A stretch of 32,687 nt of DNA from NCBI GenBank assembly GCA_029258755.1, contig JAPDKC010000034.1, positions 1 to 32,687 on the forward strand. Direction: 5' to 3'. Of the stretch, positions 23,133 through 30,305 are shown piece by piece; within the stretch, counting starts at the first letter, position 1; each line of letters begins with the position of its first letter. This stretch comes from an archaeon. GTDB taxonomy: Archaea > Iainarchaeota > Iainarchaeia > Iainarchaeales > DTGL01. Below the pieces are notes generated by a model. It worked only from the letters and a program-made list of their open reading frames with translations. It ran no database searches and was not told the DNA's origin. Both the position numbers and the translations under genes were made by a program.

Positions 23133-23188
23133 AGATAACTATATACTATAAATACCAATAAAAATTGTTTTTAGGTCAAAGTTTGATA
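23133..23188. promoter_or_regulatory. Divergent promoter region between two HxsC-like genes
   Basis: The 56-base spacer holds CTATAAATA at 23146-23154 facing the plus-strand gene and an AT-rich CAATTTTTATT on the minus strand about 30 bases before the other gene. Opposite genes driven from one short region could be co-regulated. Confidence 0.35.
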
Positions 23189-24064
23189 ATGTCTACAATA
23201 ATTCCTGTTAATAGAGAATGCAACCTTAATTGCCTGTACTGTAGCTCTTTTTATGAAAAGCCAGCAAGCAAAGAAGAGATAATTAAGCAAATATTGAATG
23301 AAAAGGACCAGATTGTTTTTACAGGCGGCGAACCCTTACTATGCAAGGACCTTTTAAGGTATATAAAGCTTGCAAGAATGCAAGGTATTAGTGAAATAGA
23401 ACTTCAATCAAATGGAACGCTTTTTTATTACAACGATGTTGCAAAGAAGCTTGTTAAGGCAGGCGTTACGATCTTCAATATAGCTTTACCATCGCACAAA
23501 AAGAACATCTGCGAGCAGATAACCCAAACAAAAGGTCTTTTTGAGAAGCGCATAGTTGGTATTAAGAATTTGCTTTCATTAGGAGCAAATGTGAGAATAA
23601 CTCTTGTTATATGCACCCTGAACAAAGACTATCTTTATGACTATGCAAAGTTTGTATATAAAAACTTTCCAGGGATAAAAATACTCGAATTTAATACGGT
23701 AAAGCTCCGTGGCAGATGCTTGGAAAATAAATGGCTTGTGCCAAATCTAAATGAATTGGATGATCAGCTTTATAAGGCAATGGATTTTTGCGACAAGAAG
23801 GGGTTAAATCTGCTTGTAGATGGCATACCACTATGCCATATGCAGGGCTTTGAGAAATATTCTGTTGATCTGAGGAAGATAATAAGCGCTAAGCTTTCAC
23901 GCTTGCACGCGGAAAAGGAAAAAGCCGAGGAATGCAGTAAATGCTCCTTAAATAAACTTTGTCTTGGTTTGAGGAAGGGCTACTTAGAATTGCACGGAAG
24001 CAAACAGGTAAAACCAAGCAATAAGGATCCTGAGGAGATTATAAGACTTCTTAAAGCTCCTTAA
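23189..24064 (+). CDS. HxsC-like radical SAM protein 5
   Basis: The 291-residue protein is taken from the ATG at 23189; an in-frame TTG at 23165 would add eight residues but is unlikely. The radical SAM motif is C11, C15 and C18 (CNLNCLYC), then FTGGEPLLCKD and QSNGT. The segment ALPSHKKNICEQITQTKGLF replaces the usual HD stretch. Auxiliary cysteines are in IPLCHMQGFEKY and CSKCSLNKLCLG. It is diverged from the other paralogs (no HD, no NGRM) and is read away from paralog 4. The 3' end overlaps the convergent paralog 6 by 14 bases, the only place where two paralogs end on each other. Confidence 0.75.
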   Translation: MSTIIPVNRECNLNCLYCSSFYEKPASKEEIIKQILNEKDQIVFTGGEPLLCKDLLRYIKLARMQGISEIELQSNGTLFYYNDVAKKLVKAGVTIFNIALPSHKKNICEQITQTKGLFEKRIVGIKNLLSLGANVRITLVICTLNKDYLYDYAKFVYKNFPGIKILEFNTVKLRGRCLENKWLVPNLNELDDQLYKAMDFCDKKGLNLLVDGIPLCHMQGFEKYSVDLRKIISAKLSRLHAEKEKAEECSKCSLNKLCLGLRKGYLELHGSKQVKPSNKDPEEIIRLLKAP

Positions 24065-24983
24065 GCCCATTTATCCTTTCTCCTAAAATAGGTTTTACTT
24101 CCTCAAAGCCGAATAAGTCAGCATAATCATAGCGTATGCCTGCACAAAGCTTGCTATACTTGCATTTTTCGCATTGCGGCGCTCTTACCTTTTCTTCCTT
24201 TGCTTTATCATCCAAATTTGTTTCAAAGCCAGGACCAGCTACCTTAGTACGCAAAGGGTTAAGCTCGGTTGTTGCATATCTTTCATAACCTTTCATAAAG
24301 CATGGAGGAATACTTACAGTAACAACCTTATCAAGCCCATAATCTTCAATTATATCAATAGCTTCCTTAACATAAGGTACCGCTTCACTAAGCCTAACAA
24401 CAACATCATCCTTGTATACTAATGCGTTTCCAATATAGCTGGGGAATATGAGCGTGAATTGCGATATTCCTAAGTCAATAAAAAATTTGATCATCTGAGG
24501 CAAAAATCTATAGTTTTGCTTGTTTATAAGAATATTTACCTCAACGGTTCTGTTGAATGATTTTACATTCTTCAGGCCGGTGATTGTTTGGTTGAAAGAG
24601 CCGGGAACTTGCGTTAGAAAATCATGAATTTTGGCTTTATGAGCGTTTATCGTAAATTTGAAATAGTTAGCACCGGCTTCTATAATTCTCTTTGTAAACG
24701 CTTTATTAGCAAACATCCTTCCATTCGTTTGTATGCGTACAGTTCTGAAGCCCTGCTTTGATGCAAATTCAACCAACTCGAAGATATCTTTCCTTATTGT
24801 AGGTTCGCCACCAGTAAAGCCAAGTATTTCTGCACCTATCTGCTTCGCTCGCAATATATCCTGCTTTATCTCTGCTGTAGTTTTGTTAAATCTCCTCTTT
24901 TCGAAATCTATGGAGCAGAATCTACAATTGTTATTGCATGCATAACCTACAAGCACCTCATACAATGCTATCTTTTTCTCCAT
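24051..24983 (-). CDS. HxsC-like radical SAM protein 6
   Basis: The 310-residue protein has C16, C20 and C23 (CNNNCRFC), FTGGEPTIRKD, QTNGRMFAN, a NAHKAKIHDFL segment with PGSF, and an IPPCFMKGYERY plus CEKCKYSKLCAG auxiliary module. It is the last gene of the six-gene minus-strand operon. Its ATG directly follows the TGA of the cysteine desulfurase gene. It is most like the proteins at 2365, 9353 and 26859. Confidence 0.75.
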   Translation of the reverse strand: MEKKIALYEVLVGYACNNNCRFCSIDFEKRRFNKTTAEIKQDILRAKQIGAEILGFTGGEPTIRKDIFELVEFASKQGFRTVRIQTNGRMFANKAFTKRIIEAGANYFKFTINAHKAKIHDFLTQVPGSFNQTITGLKNVKSFNRTVEVNILINKQNYRFLPQMIKFFIDLGISQFTLIFPSYIGNALVYKDDVVVRLSEAVPYVKEAIDIIEDYGLDKVVTVSIPPCFMKGYERYATTELNPLRTKVAGPGFETNLDDKAKEEKVRAPQCEKCKYSKLCAGIRYDYADLFGFEEVKPILGERINGLKEL

Positions 24984-26234
24984 TCATTTCACTTTTTCTA
25001 GCAACTTTTCGAGCTCATAAGTGAAGATGTCTATTTCTTCTGGCGTGTTATAAAAGTATAAGGATGCCCTCAGAGTTCCTTCCCCTTTACTTGGATTCAT
25101 GCCTAAGAAGTAATGTAAAGGATTTGCGCAATGAGCTCCAGCGCGGAGCATAATTTTATACTTTTTAAGTTCGGTATCAAAGTACTCTGCAACATCCTTT
25201 GGACTTATGGTTTTTTCTAAAATTAATGAAAATGTTGCAACCCGCTTTTTTACATCAATGGGTCCAACAACCCTTACTTCACTAATTTGCGAAATATTTC
25301 TCATCATCTTTTTACATAGTTTTTGTTCCCTTTCCTCAATATTTTCCATCCCTATTTTTTTCAAGTAATTTATTGCGGCTCCCGTGCCTATAATAGCGGC
25401 ATAATCTTGCAGGCCTGCCTCAAACCTTTTTGGCGCTGGCAAGAAATCAGGAAGTAGCTGACCATTTCTATATACAACATCCTTAATTGTATCACCACCG
25501 ACCATAAATAGCTTTAATTCGTTCAATACGTCTTCTTTTCCATAGAGGATGCCCAAAGCAGGTCCAAGCATTTTATGCATGGAAAAGCAATAAAAGTCAG
25601 CATCAAGCTTTTTCACGTCTATTGCTTTGTGAGGCGCGTATTGTGCGCCATCTACTAAAGCTAAAGCATTGTTTTCATGAGCGATCTTTATGATCTCTTT
25701 TACAGGAAGTATTGTTCCAGCAACGTTTGATGCATGCGTTATTGCAACAATAGCTGTGTTTTCATCTATCTTTTCAGCAAACCTTTCAGCATCTATCGTA
25801 CATTCTTTGCTGCATTCAACAATTCTTAGCTCAGCTTGTGTTTCGGAGCATCTTTTATAAAAGGGCAAAAGTAAGCTATGATGATCTAAAATGCTACATA
25901 CAACATTTTGCTCTTTCTTAATCCTTAAAGAATTTGCTACCAAGTTTATAGCTTCTGTTGTATTCTTGGTCCAAACAATTTCGCTAGGGAGAGCTTTTAT
26001 AAATTTAGCTAGCTTCTCACGAGCTTCTTGGCATTTCTCCTCCGTTTCCTTGCTGAAATAATGCGAGCTTCTTTTTCCTGCGCAGCCAGGGTGATTCTTC
26101 AGATAATCCACGATAGCATCTACAACACAATTAGGCCTAAGCGTATTGCAAGCATTATCGAAATATATTACGCGCTTTCCTTCGATCTTTTTATTTAATA
26201 CAGGGAAATCCTCCCTAATCTTTAACCAATCCAT
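24984..26234 (-). CDS. SufS/CsdA-type cysteine desulfurase
   Basis: This is a PLP-dependent class V aminotransferase of 416 residues, the normal length for SufS/CsdA. The PLP lysine is K221 in SMHK. D195 in VDGAQ stacks on the cofactor ring side, and H118 lies in LDHHS. The active-site cysteine is C369 in RAGAHCANPL. It removes sulfur from cysteine to give alanine and an enzyme persulfide, which feeds iron-sulfur cluster assembly. No SufE or scaffold gene is near. Position inside an operon of radical SAM genes suggests a dedicated sulfur supply for their clusters, or sulfur insertion into the product. It overlaps the gene at 26222 by 13 bases. Confidence 0.9.
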   Translation of the reverse strand: MDWLKIREDFPVLNKKIEGKRVIYFDNACNTLRPNCVVDAIVDYLKNHPGCAGKRSSHYFSKETEEKCQEAREKLAKFIKALPSEIVWTKNTTEAINLVANSLRIKKEQNVVCSILDHHSLLLPFYKRCSETQAELRIVECSKECTIDAERFAEKIDENTAIVAITHASNVAGTILPVKEIIKIAHENNALALVDGAQYAPHKAIDVKKLDADFYCFSMHKMLGPALGILYGKEDVLNELKLFMVGGDTIKDVVYRNGQLLPDFLPAPKRFEAGLQDYAAIIGTGAAINYLKKIGMENIEEREQKLCKKMMRNISQISEVRVVGPIDVKKRVATFSLILEKTISPKDVAEYFDTELKKYKIMLRAGAHCANPLHYFLGMNPSKGEGTLRASLYFYNTPEEIDIFTYELEKLLEKVK

Positions 26235-26851
26235 GATTGCACCTTTTTTACAAGAAAGTGTTCCTTATTTAGGGACCATATATATCCTTCAGGACCAAAA
26301 CTCCTTAATACAACTCCTTTTTCCATAAGTTTTTTTCCAGTTAGCATAACATCATCGCTTTCAACGCAATGTGCGCATATATCCTTAAATTCAGGAGAGT
26401 TTTTCAATTCTAGAATCTGCTTGGTTGTTGCTTTCCCGACCTTAAGCAGTATTTCAATCATACAGCGTTCATTGTCGGTAATAAGGTATTTGCCAGTAAT
26501 AGGGCTTATCTCTCCTTCACCATACTTCTCAATGTAGCTTTTCCATAATCCGCTGCATTTTTCATAATATTTGCATTCCTTGCATTTTTTAGGCTTAACC
26601 TTCTCATCGTTTTTTACTTCCTTTATGTATCGCTTATATCCAACTAGAAAGCAATAGGGTATGTTTTCCACAACAACATCTATGTTTCGCAGTATGCATT
26701 CATCTATAAGCTCACTTAACCTTTCTGAAGCTTTGCTTAAGGAAAGATCACTATCCTTTGGAAAAACTATTGTTAGCTTATTAAAAGAACGATTCCTTAT
26801 AAACTTGCCTAAAAGCTCTAAGGAGCTTTTATACAACTCTATTTTTTTCAT
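26222..26851 (-). CDS. HxsC-family protein lacking the radical SAM core, with a winged-helix-like tail
   Basis: The 209-residue protein matches the C-terminal half of the HxsC-like paralogs. Residues 10-75 align with their second barrel half, ending in IPYCFLVGYKRY (C67), and C90, C93 and C99 form the CKECKYYEKCSG group. No CxxxCxxC or GGEP exists, and the upstream gene ends only eight bases away, so no missing half is encoded in the same frame. Residues about 126-195 look like a winged helix (ERCMIEILLKVGKATTKQIL, LTGKKLMEKGVV, YIWSLNKE) with a CAHC pair at 159-162. The four-cysteine module could bind one iron-sulfur cluster. It may be a regulator sensing iron, oxygen or peptide, or a recognition subunit of the neighbouring enzymes. 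Confidence 0.7.
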   Translation of the reverse strand: MKKIELYKSSLELLGKFIRNRSFNKLTIVFPKDSDLSLSKASERLSELIDECILRNIDVVVENIPYCFLVGYKRYIKEVKNDEKVKPKKCKECKYYEKCSGLWKSYIEKYGEGEISPITGKYLITDNERCMIEILLKVGKATTKQILELKNSPEFKDICAHCVESDDVMLTGKKLMEKGVVLRSFGPEGYIWSLNKEHFLVKKVQSWIG

Positions 26852-26858
26852 AGGATCA

Positions 26859-27815
26859 CTAATATTCCTGAAGCCTTATCTCTTCCTCCGTTATATATCT
26901 GCCCTCAATTGGTTTAAACTCTTTGAAGCCCATAAATTTCGTATATTCTTTGAATGGTCCAACACATACCAAATAATACCTGCACTTTTTGCATTCAGGT
27001 CCTTTATTTCTATATTTATGCCTATTCGTTTGAATGTCCATCCTAAATTTAGGACCTATTAGTATAGTGTCTGTTTTTGTAAGCTCAGACATTAGAGAAA
27101 CATGTTCTGGAAGAATACAAGGATATAAATTATGTAAGAAAGGTTTACCTCCGCCCTTCAACAAAATATTACAAGCTTCACTGATATAAGGAGCCGCCTC
27201 ACTCATCCTTGGCACCATCTCTTTAAAATTTTGCCTTGCAAACCCATCAGGGATAGCGAAATTTAGATGGTAGCTTTTTGTGTTCTTCCTAAACCTTAGC
27301 AAGAATCTGGCCATCTCTGGAAGTAGCTTATAATTATACCGGTTTATTACAGTGCTTGTCCTTTTCTCAACGTTGAGATCCTCAAGATTCTTTAATCCTT
27401 GCACTTTTTCTTCAAAAGAACCCTTGACTTGGGTTAGAAAATCCTCAAGCTCTGCATTTGGTGCATGGATTGAGACCAAAACCCTATTCACGCCAGCTTC
27501 AACAAGTTTTTCCACGTAGCTTCTGTATTTGAGCATGCGACCGTTAGTTTGTATTTCTATTACCTCAAAGCCAAGTTTTTTAGCATAGGCAATTGCTCTA
27601 AACAAATCCTTTCTTATTGTTGGCTCGCCACCAGAAAAAGAGATTATGTTGGCGTTTCTTCTTTTTGCATACTCAATATCTTTCTTTATCTCTTCCCAAC
27701 TTTTTACACTACCGTCGCTAACTAGCTTATGTCCTACAGAGCAGAATATGCAACGCTGGTTGCATTGCCAGTTCATTAGTATTTCTACCTTAGAGTGTCT
27801 TTCTTCCTCAACCAT
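26859..27815 (-). CDS. HxsC-like radical SAM protein 7
   Basis: The 318-residue protein has C18, C22 and C25 (CNQRCIFC), FSGGEPTIRKD, QTNGRMLKY, a HAPNAELEDFL stretch and KGSF. The auxiliary module differs slightly: the first cysteine is in LYPCILPEH, followed by CKKCRYYLVCVG. It is the third gene of the operon after the two HxsD-like genes, 32 bases from the second, and eight bases ahead of the radical-SAM-less relative. That order suggests a functional unit of HxsD, HxsD and HxsC. Confidence 0.75.
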   Translation of the reverse strand: MVEEERHSKVEILMNWQCNQRCIFCSVGHKLVSDGSVKSWEEIKKDIEYAKRRNANIISFSGGEPTIRKDLFRAIAYAKKLGFEVIEIQTNGRMLKYRSYVEKLVEAGVNRVLVSIHAPNAELEDFLTQVKGSFEEKVQGLKNLEDLNVEKRTSTVINRYNYKLLPEMARFLLRFRKNTKSYHLNFAIPDGFARQNFKEMVPRMSEAAPYISEACNILLKGGGKPFLHNLYPCILPEHVSLMSELTKTDTILIGPKFRMDIQTNRHKYRNKGPECKKCRYYLVCVGPFKEYTKFMGFKEFKPIEGRYITEEEIRLQEY

Positions 27816-27847
27816 GTTTCCCCAAATTTAAATTAATAAAATAAAAT

Positions 27848-28078
27848 TTAAAGCGCTGAGCCCTTAAGCAATGCCAAAAGCAGATTGCAATATTCCAATG
27901 CAAGCTTTTCAGCATCGTATTTGCTTTCAATTGTAATGTGGAAATAAGCTTCTTCCTCCCTTGCTTTTATCTTAGCTTCCTTAAGCATTTTAGATGCTTT
28001 ATCAATAACCTCCTTGGAATAAAAAGCCTTGGAAAGCTTCAGCTCAGCACAATTCTTGCTGCAAAGCTTGATGCACAT
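27848..28078 (-). CDS. Short HxsD-like protein
   Basis: The 76-residue protein is predicted to contain an N-terminal strand and helix (LKLSKAFYSKEVIDKASKML), a central strand (AYFHITIESKYD) and a final helix (AEKLALEYCNLLLALLKG). The order and spacing match the first half of the adjacent HxsD-like protein, so it seems a shortened paralog. Four cysteines are present, three of them in the first ten residues. Its ATG follows the TGA of the upstream gene after one base, showing translational coupling. HxsD is an accessory protein of unknown mechanism in the His-Xaa-Ser system, and a peptide-carrying or peptide-recognising role is a guess. Confidence 0.6.
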   Translation of the reverse strand: MCIKLCSKNCAELKLSKAFYSKEVIDKASKMLKEAKIKAREEEAYFHITIESKYDAEKLALEYCNLLLALLKGSAL

Positions 28079-28079
28079 A

Positions 28080-28568
28080 TCAATCCTCTAGTTCTGTGGG
28101 TTTTTTCAGTCCTTTCGCTTTTTCTGGTGTCCATGGCTTTGCTATGCCTTCAGGATCCTCTATAAACAAATCCTCCTCTTCAGGCATCTCTATCTCCTTA
28201 GCTTTCTCCTTGAGGGTTTCCTCACATTCAGCACAGTATTCTTCCTCGGCCAAGTTTGTTGCCAGAGCGCGCTTAATGATAGCTTCTCTAACAGCTTGAT
28301 TTCTTGCTGCCTGAACAGCATAAGTAGCGTAATTTATTAGCTCATCGTGCAACTGCAAAGCTATCTTTTCAAGCTCTTTTTTTCCTATCTTGGAATCCTT
28401 CGCCCTTATTATAACCTTAATTTCCTTTTCAGGATCCCCATCTAGAATAAAATATGCTTTGTCCAATAGCACATAACAAGCAGCATAGACAACCTCTAAC
28501 GGATATACCTTTGGATTTATGGTTACAATTGCCTTTGCCTCTTTCGGAAAAAGCTCTATATTTTTCAT
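28080..28568 (-). CDS. hxsD: HxsD-like protein
   Basis: The 162-residue protein has residues 12-75 giving a strand, helix and strand with FPKEAKAIVTINPKVYPLEVVYAACYVLLDKAYFIL and IKVIIRAK. Next comes the helix LQLHDELINYATYAVQAARNQAVREAIIKRAL. This matches the HxsD family, in which a strand-helix-strand unit is followed by an NELLDQ-like stretch, an R/E-rich turn and a helix ending in I-x-x-A. The C-terminal about 45 residues are acidic, with a CAEC pair, and are not part of the usual family. It is the first gene of the minus-strand operon. The assignment relies on recalled family features and should be confirmed by profile search. Confidence 0.65.
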   Translation of the reverse strand: MKNIELFPKEAKAIVTINPKVYPLEVVYAACYVLLDKAYFILDGDPEKEIKVIIRAKDSKIGKKELEKIALQLHDELINYATYAVQAARNQAVREAIIKRALATNLAEEEYCAECEETLKEKAKEIEMPEEEDLFIEDPEGIAKPWTPEKAKGLKKPTELED

Positions 28569-28671
28569 TAAGATTCCCTTTCAGCTTATAAATTCCAAAA
28601 GATTAATATGAGCAAAACATTTATATTTGAAAATGTCTTACTAAAATTAGACAAAAACTGTAAAGATTAAC
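28569..28671. promoter_or_regulatory. Divergent promoter region for the HxsD operon and the secreted protein
   Basis: CTTATAAA at 28585-28592 lies on the minus strand about 21 bases before the HxsD-like start. TTTATATTT at 28620-28628 lies on the plus strand about 48 bases before the ATG at 28672. The spacing of the first is a little short for a leaderless start. Confidence 0.4.
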
Positions 28672-30261
28672 ATGGCTGAAAGAAAAAGAGAATTTCTTAG
28701 AGGTAACTTCTTACTCTTAAATATGCTCTTTTCCCTACTCCTGTTTAGCTTTGCGCAAGCACAGACTTGTACAGGTGGCTTGGCAGGAACAAATTTACAG
28801 GATTGTACTGGTACGCCAAGCAACCCCTGTCATAAATGTGATGTTTCCGATATAGATTTTGAGATTCGAGCACCTGATGATACCACAACAACAGGCTGGA
28901 TTGACATGAGCTATTCTACTTCTACTGGAAGCTGTGTTGCTGGCAGTTGTATAGAGGAATTCTGGACAGCGAACTACCTTTGGTGTCCGCAAGAAGGACC
29001 TTACGATATAAGAATAAGAGCTTATGTTGAAGACGGGGATAGCTATGATTGGGAAGTAAGCGATTGGAACATAGGTGTTTATACAGTTAACTATGATTCT
29101 TCTCAACAATGGTGCGAATGTGGCGGATATTACTGGAATATTGGCGGTGAAGTTGCAGCAACAAGCTGCTGTGAGGACGACTCGGGTGAATATAGAATAA
29201 CAAGAGTATGTAATTCTGGCTGTACCTCTGATTCTACAGATGATGCTTGCTGTAACGCAAGCAACAAATGTGTCTGGAATGATACCTGCTATGATTCAGG
29301 TTCATATGTGTGTAATGGAAATCAAGTAATCTATTGTAATAATGGTGCTTGGGAAGCTAGAGATAATAGAGGAGATACAGACGGTGACGGCAAGGTTGAA
29401 GGATGCTATAATGATCAGTGGGTTGAGGTTGAGATAACCTCAATGTCGGCAGTGTATGTTTATGAAGGACACCCTTCGCATTATAAATGGTGGCCAATGT
29501 ATATTGATGCTACGCTTTATTACGTTGATGCATCTACAGGGGATTTAGTTGCACAGATAACATCACCTGCTACCAACGGAGATGGGAATTACAGAGTTGT
29601 TAAATGTGAAAATGACGGTCTCTTTACAGGCTGTACGCCAACAACTATTGGAAATAGAGGTACATGTACAGATGGCATTGTGAAAGATTTTGGTGATTTG
29701 GAACCGGCAACAGCAACAACATATAGAGATGACCAGTATAGAGACTGTGATACTGGAAACCCGTACAATATAAGATCTAGAAACCCCTATAACAATGGCA
29801 ACTATTTGCGTATTTACTACGAGGATATAGGTTGGCCCTACGGAAAATATCAGGTGTGTTTGAAATATGTTACAAATACCGGCTTGAATAGTGAAACAGA
29901 ATGTATAGAGGTCATTGATGAATATGAAGACATAACCTATTCTGGAATAGGAAGCAACTATCAGACAGGTGCTATAATCTCGTGGACGGGTACGGTAACG
30001 GATAGATACGATTCTTCGCCACCGCAAGACAACTTTTTGGAAAGACGTTGTAGAATATATTCATGGAACTCTTGGCATGATCCAAGGAATGACCCAGGAC
30101 CTTCCATCGAGATTAGAAGGCACTCTTCATGGGATAACTATTGGGCTTATCTTGGCTTATTTTGGGGTATAAGCTCTAGTCAGCCAGCTGACGAGCATCC
30201 TTTAAGTATAACGATACAATTTCCACAGAGCTGTTATTTGAGAGATAGGGATGGCAAATAA
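28672..30261 (+). CDS. Secreted cysteine-rich surface protein, N-terminal part
   Basis: A typical signal peptide (basic start, hydrophobic LLLNMLFSLLLFSF, then AQA before QTCTGG) opens a 529-residue frame. The mature part is rich in Cys, Asp, Tyr and Thr, including several CC and C-x-C groups, and looks like a beta-rich, disulfide-bonded surface protein. The frame ends at 30261 only because of a 50-base tandem duplication (see the repeat at 30208). The sequence after the duplication continues in another frame as the same protein, so the true product is probably one giant protein. Confidence 0.75.
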   Translation: MAERKREFLRGNFLLLNMLFSLLLFSFAQAQTCTGGLAGTNLQDCTGTPSNPCHKCDVSDIDFEIRAPDDTTTTGWIDMSYSTSTGSCVAGSCIEEFWTANYLWCPQEGPYDIRIRAYVEDGDSYDWEVSDWNIGVYTVNYDSSQQWCECGGYYWNIGGEVAATSCCEDDSGEYRITRVCNSGCTSDSTDDACCNASNKCVWNDTCYDSGSYVCNGNQVIYCNNGAWEARDNRGDTDGDGKVEGCYNDQWVEVEITSMSAVYVYEGHPSHYKWWPMYIDATLYYVDASTGDLVAQITSPATNGDGNYRVVKCENDGLFTGCTPTTIGNRGTCTDGIVKDFGDLEPATATTYRDDQYRDCDTGNPYNIRSRNPYNNGNYLRIYYEDIGWPYGKYQVCLKYVTNTGLNSETECIEVIDEYEDITYSGIGSNYQTGAIISWTGTVTDRYDSSPPQDNFLERRCRIYSWNSWHDPRNDPGPSIEIRRHSSWDNYWAYLGLFWGISSSQPADEHPLSITIQFPQSCYLRDRDGK

Positions 30262-30305
30262 CGATACAATTTCCACAGAGCTGTTATTTGAGAGATAGGG
30301 ATGGC
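30208..30305 (+). repeat. 50-base tandem duplication inside the surface-protein gene
   Basis: Two identical 48-base copies lie at 30208-30255 and 30258-30305, separated by AA, giving a period of 50. Because 50 is not a multiple of three, the reading frame shifts and a TAA follows in the first frame. Removing one period restores a continuous frame. It may be a real slippage event or an assembly error. Confidence 0.9.

Noticed and set aside
23165-23188. TTG start of HxsC-like 5 at 23165
   Set aside because: It would sit very close to the TATA-like element; the ATG at 23189 gives the same short distance to the cluster motif as in the paralogs.
29563-30027. A 154-residue minus-strand frame
   Set aside because: It is antisense to the secreted Cys-rich protein, with low-complexity I/V/C/S composition typical of a shadow frame.
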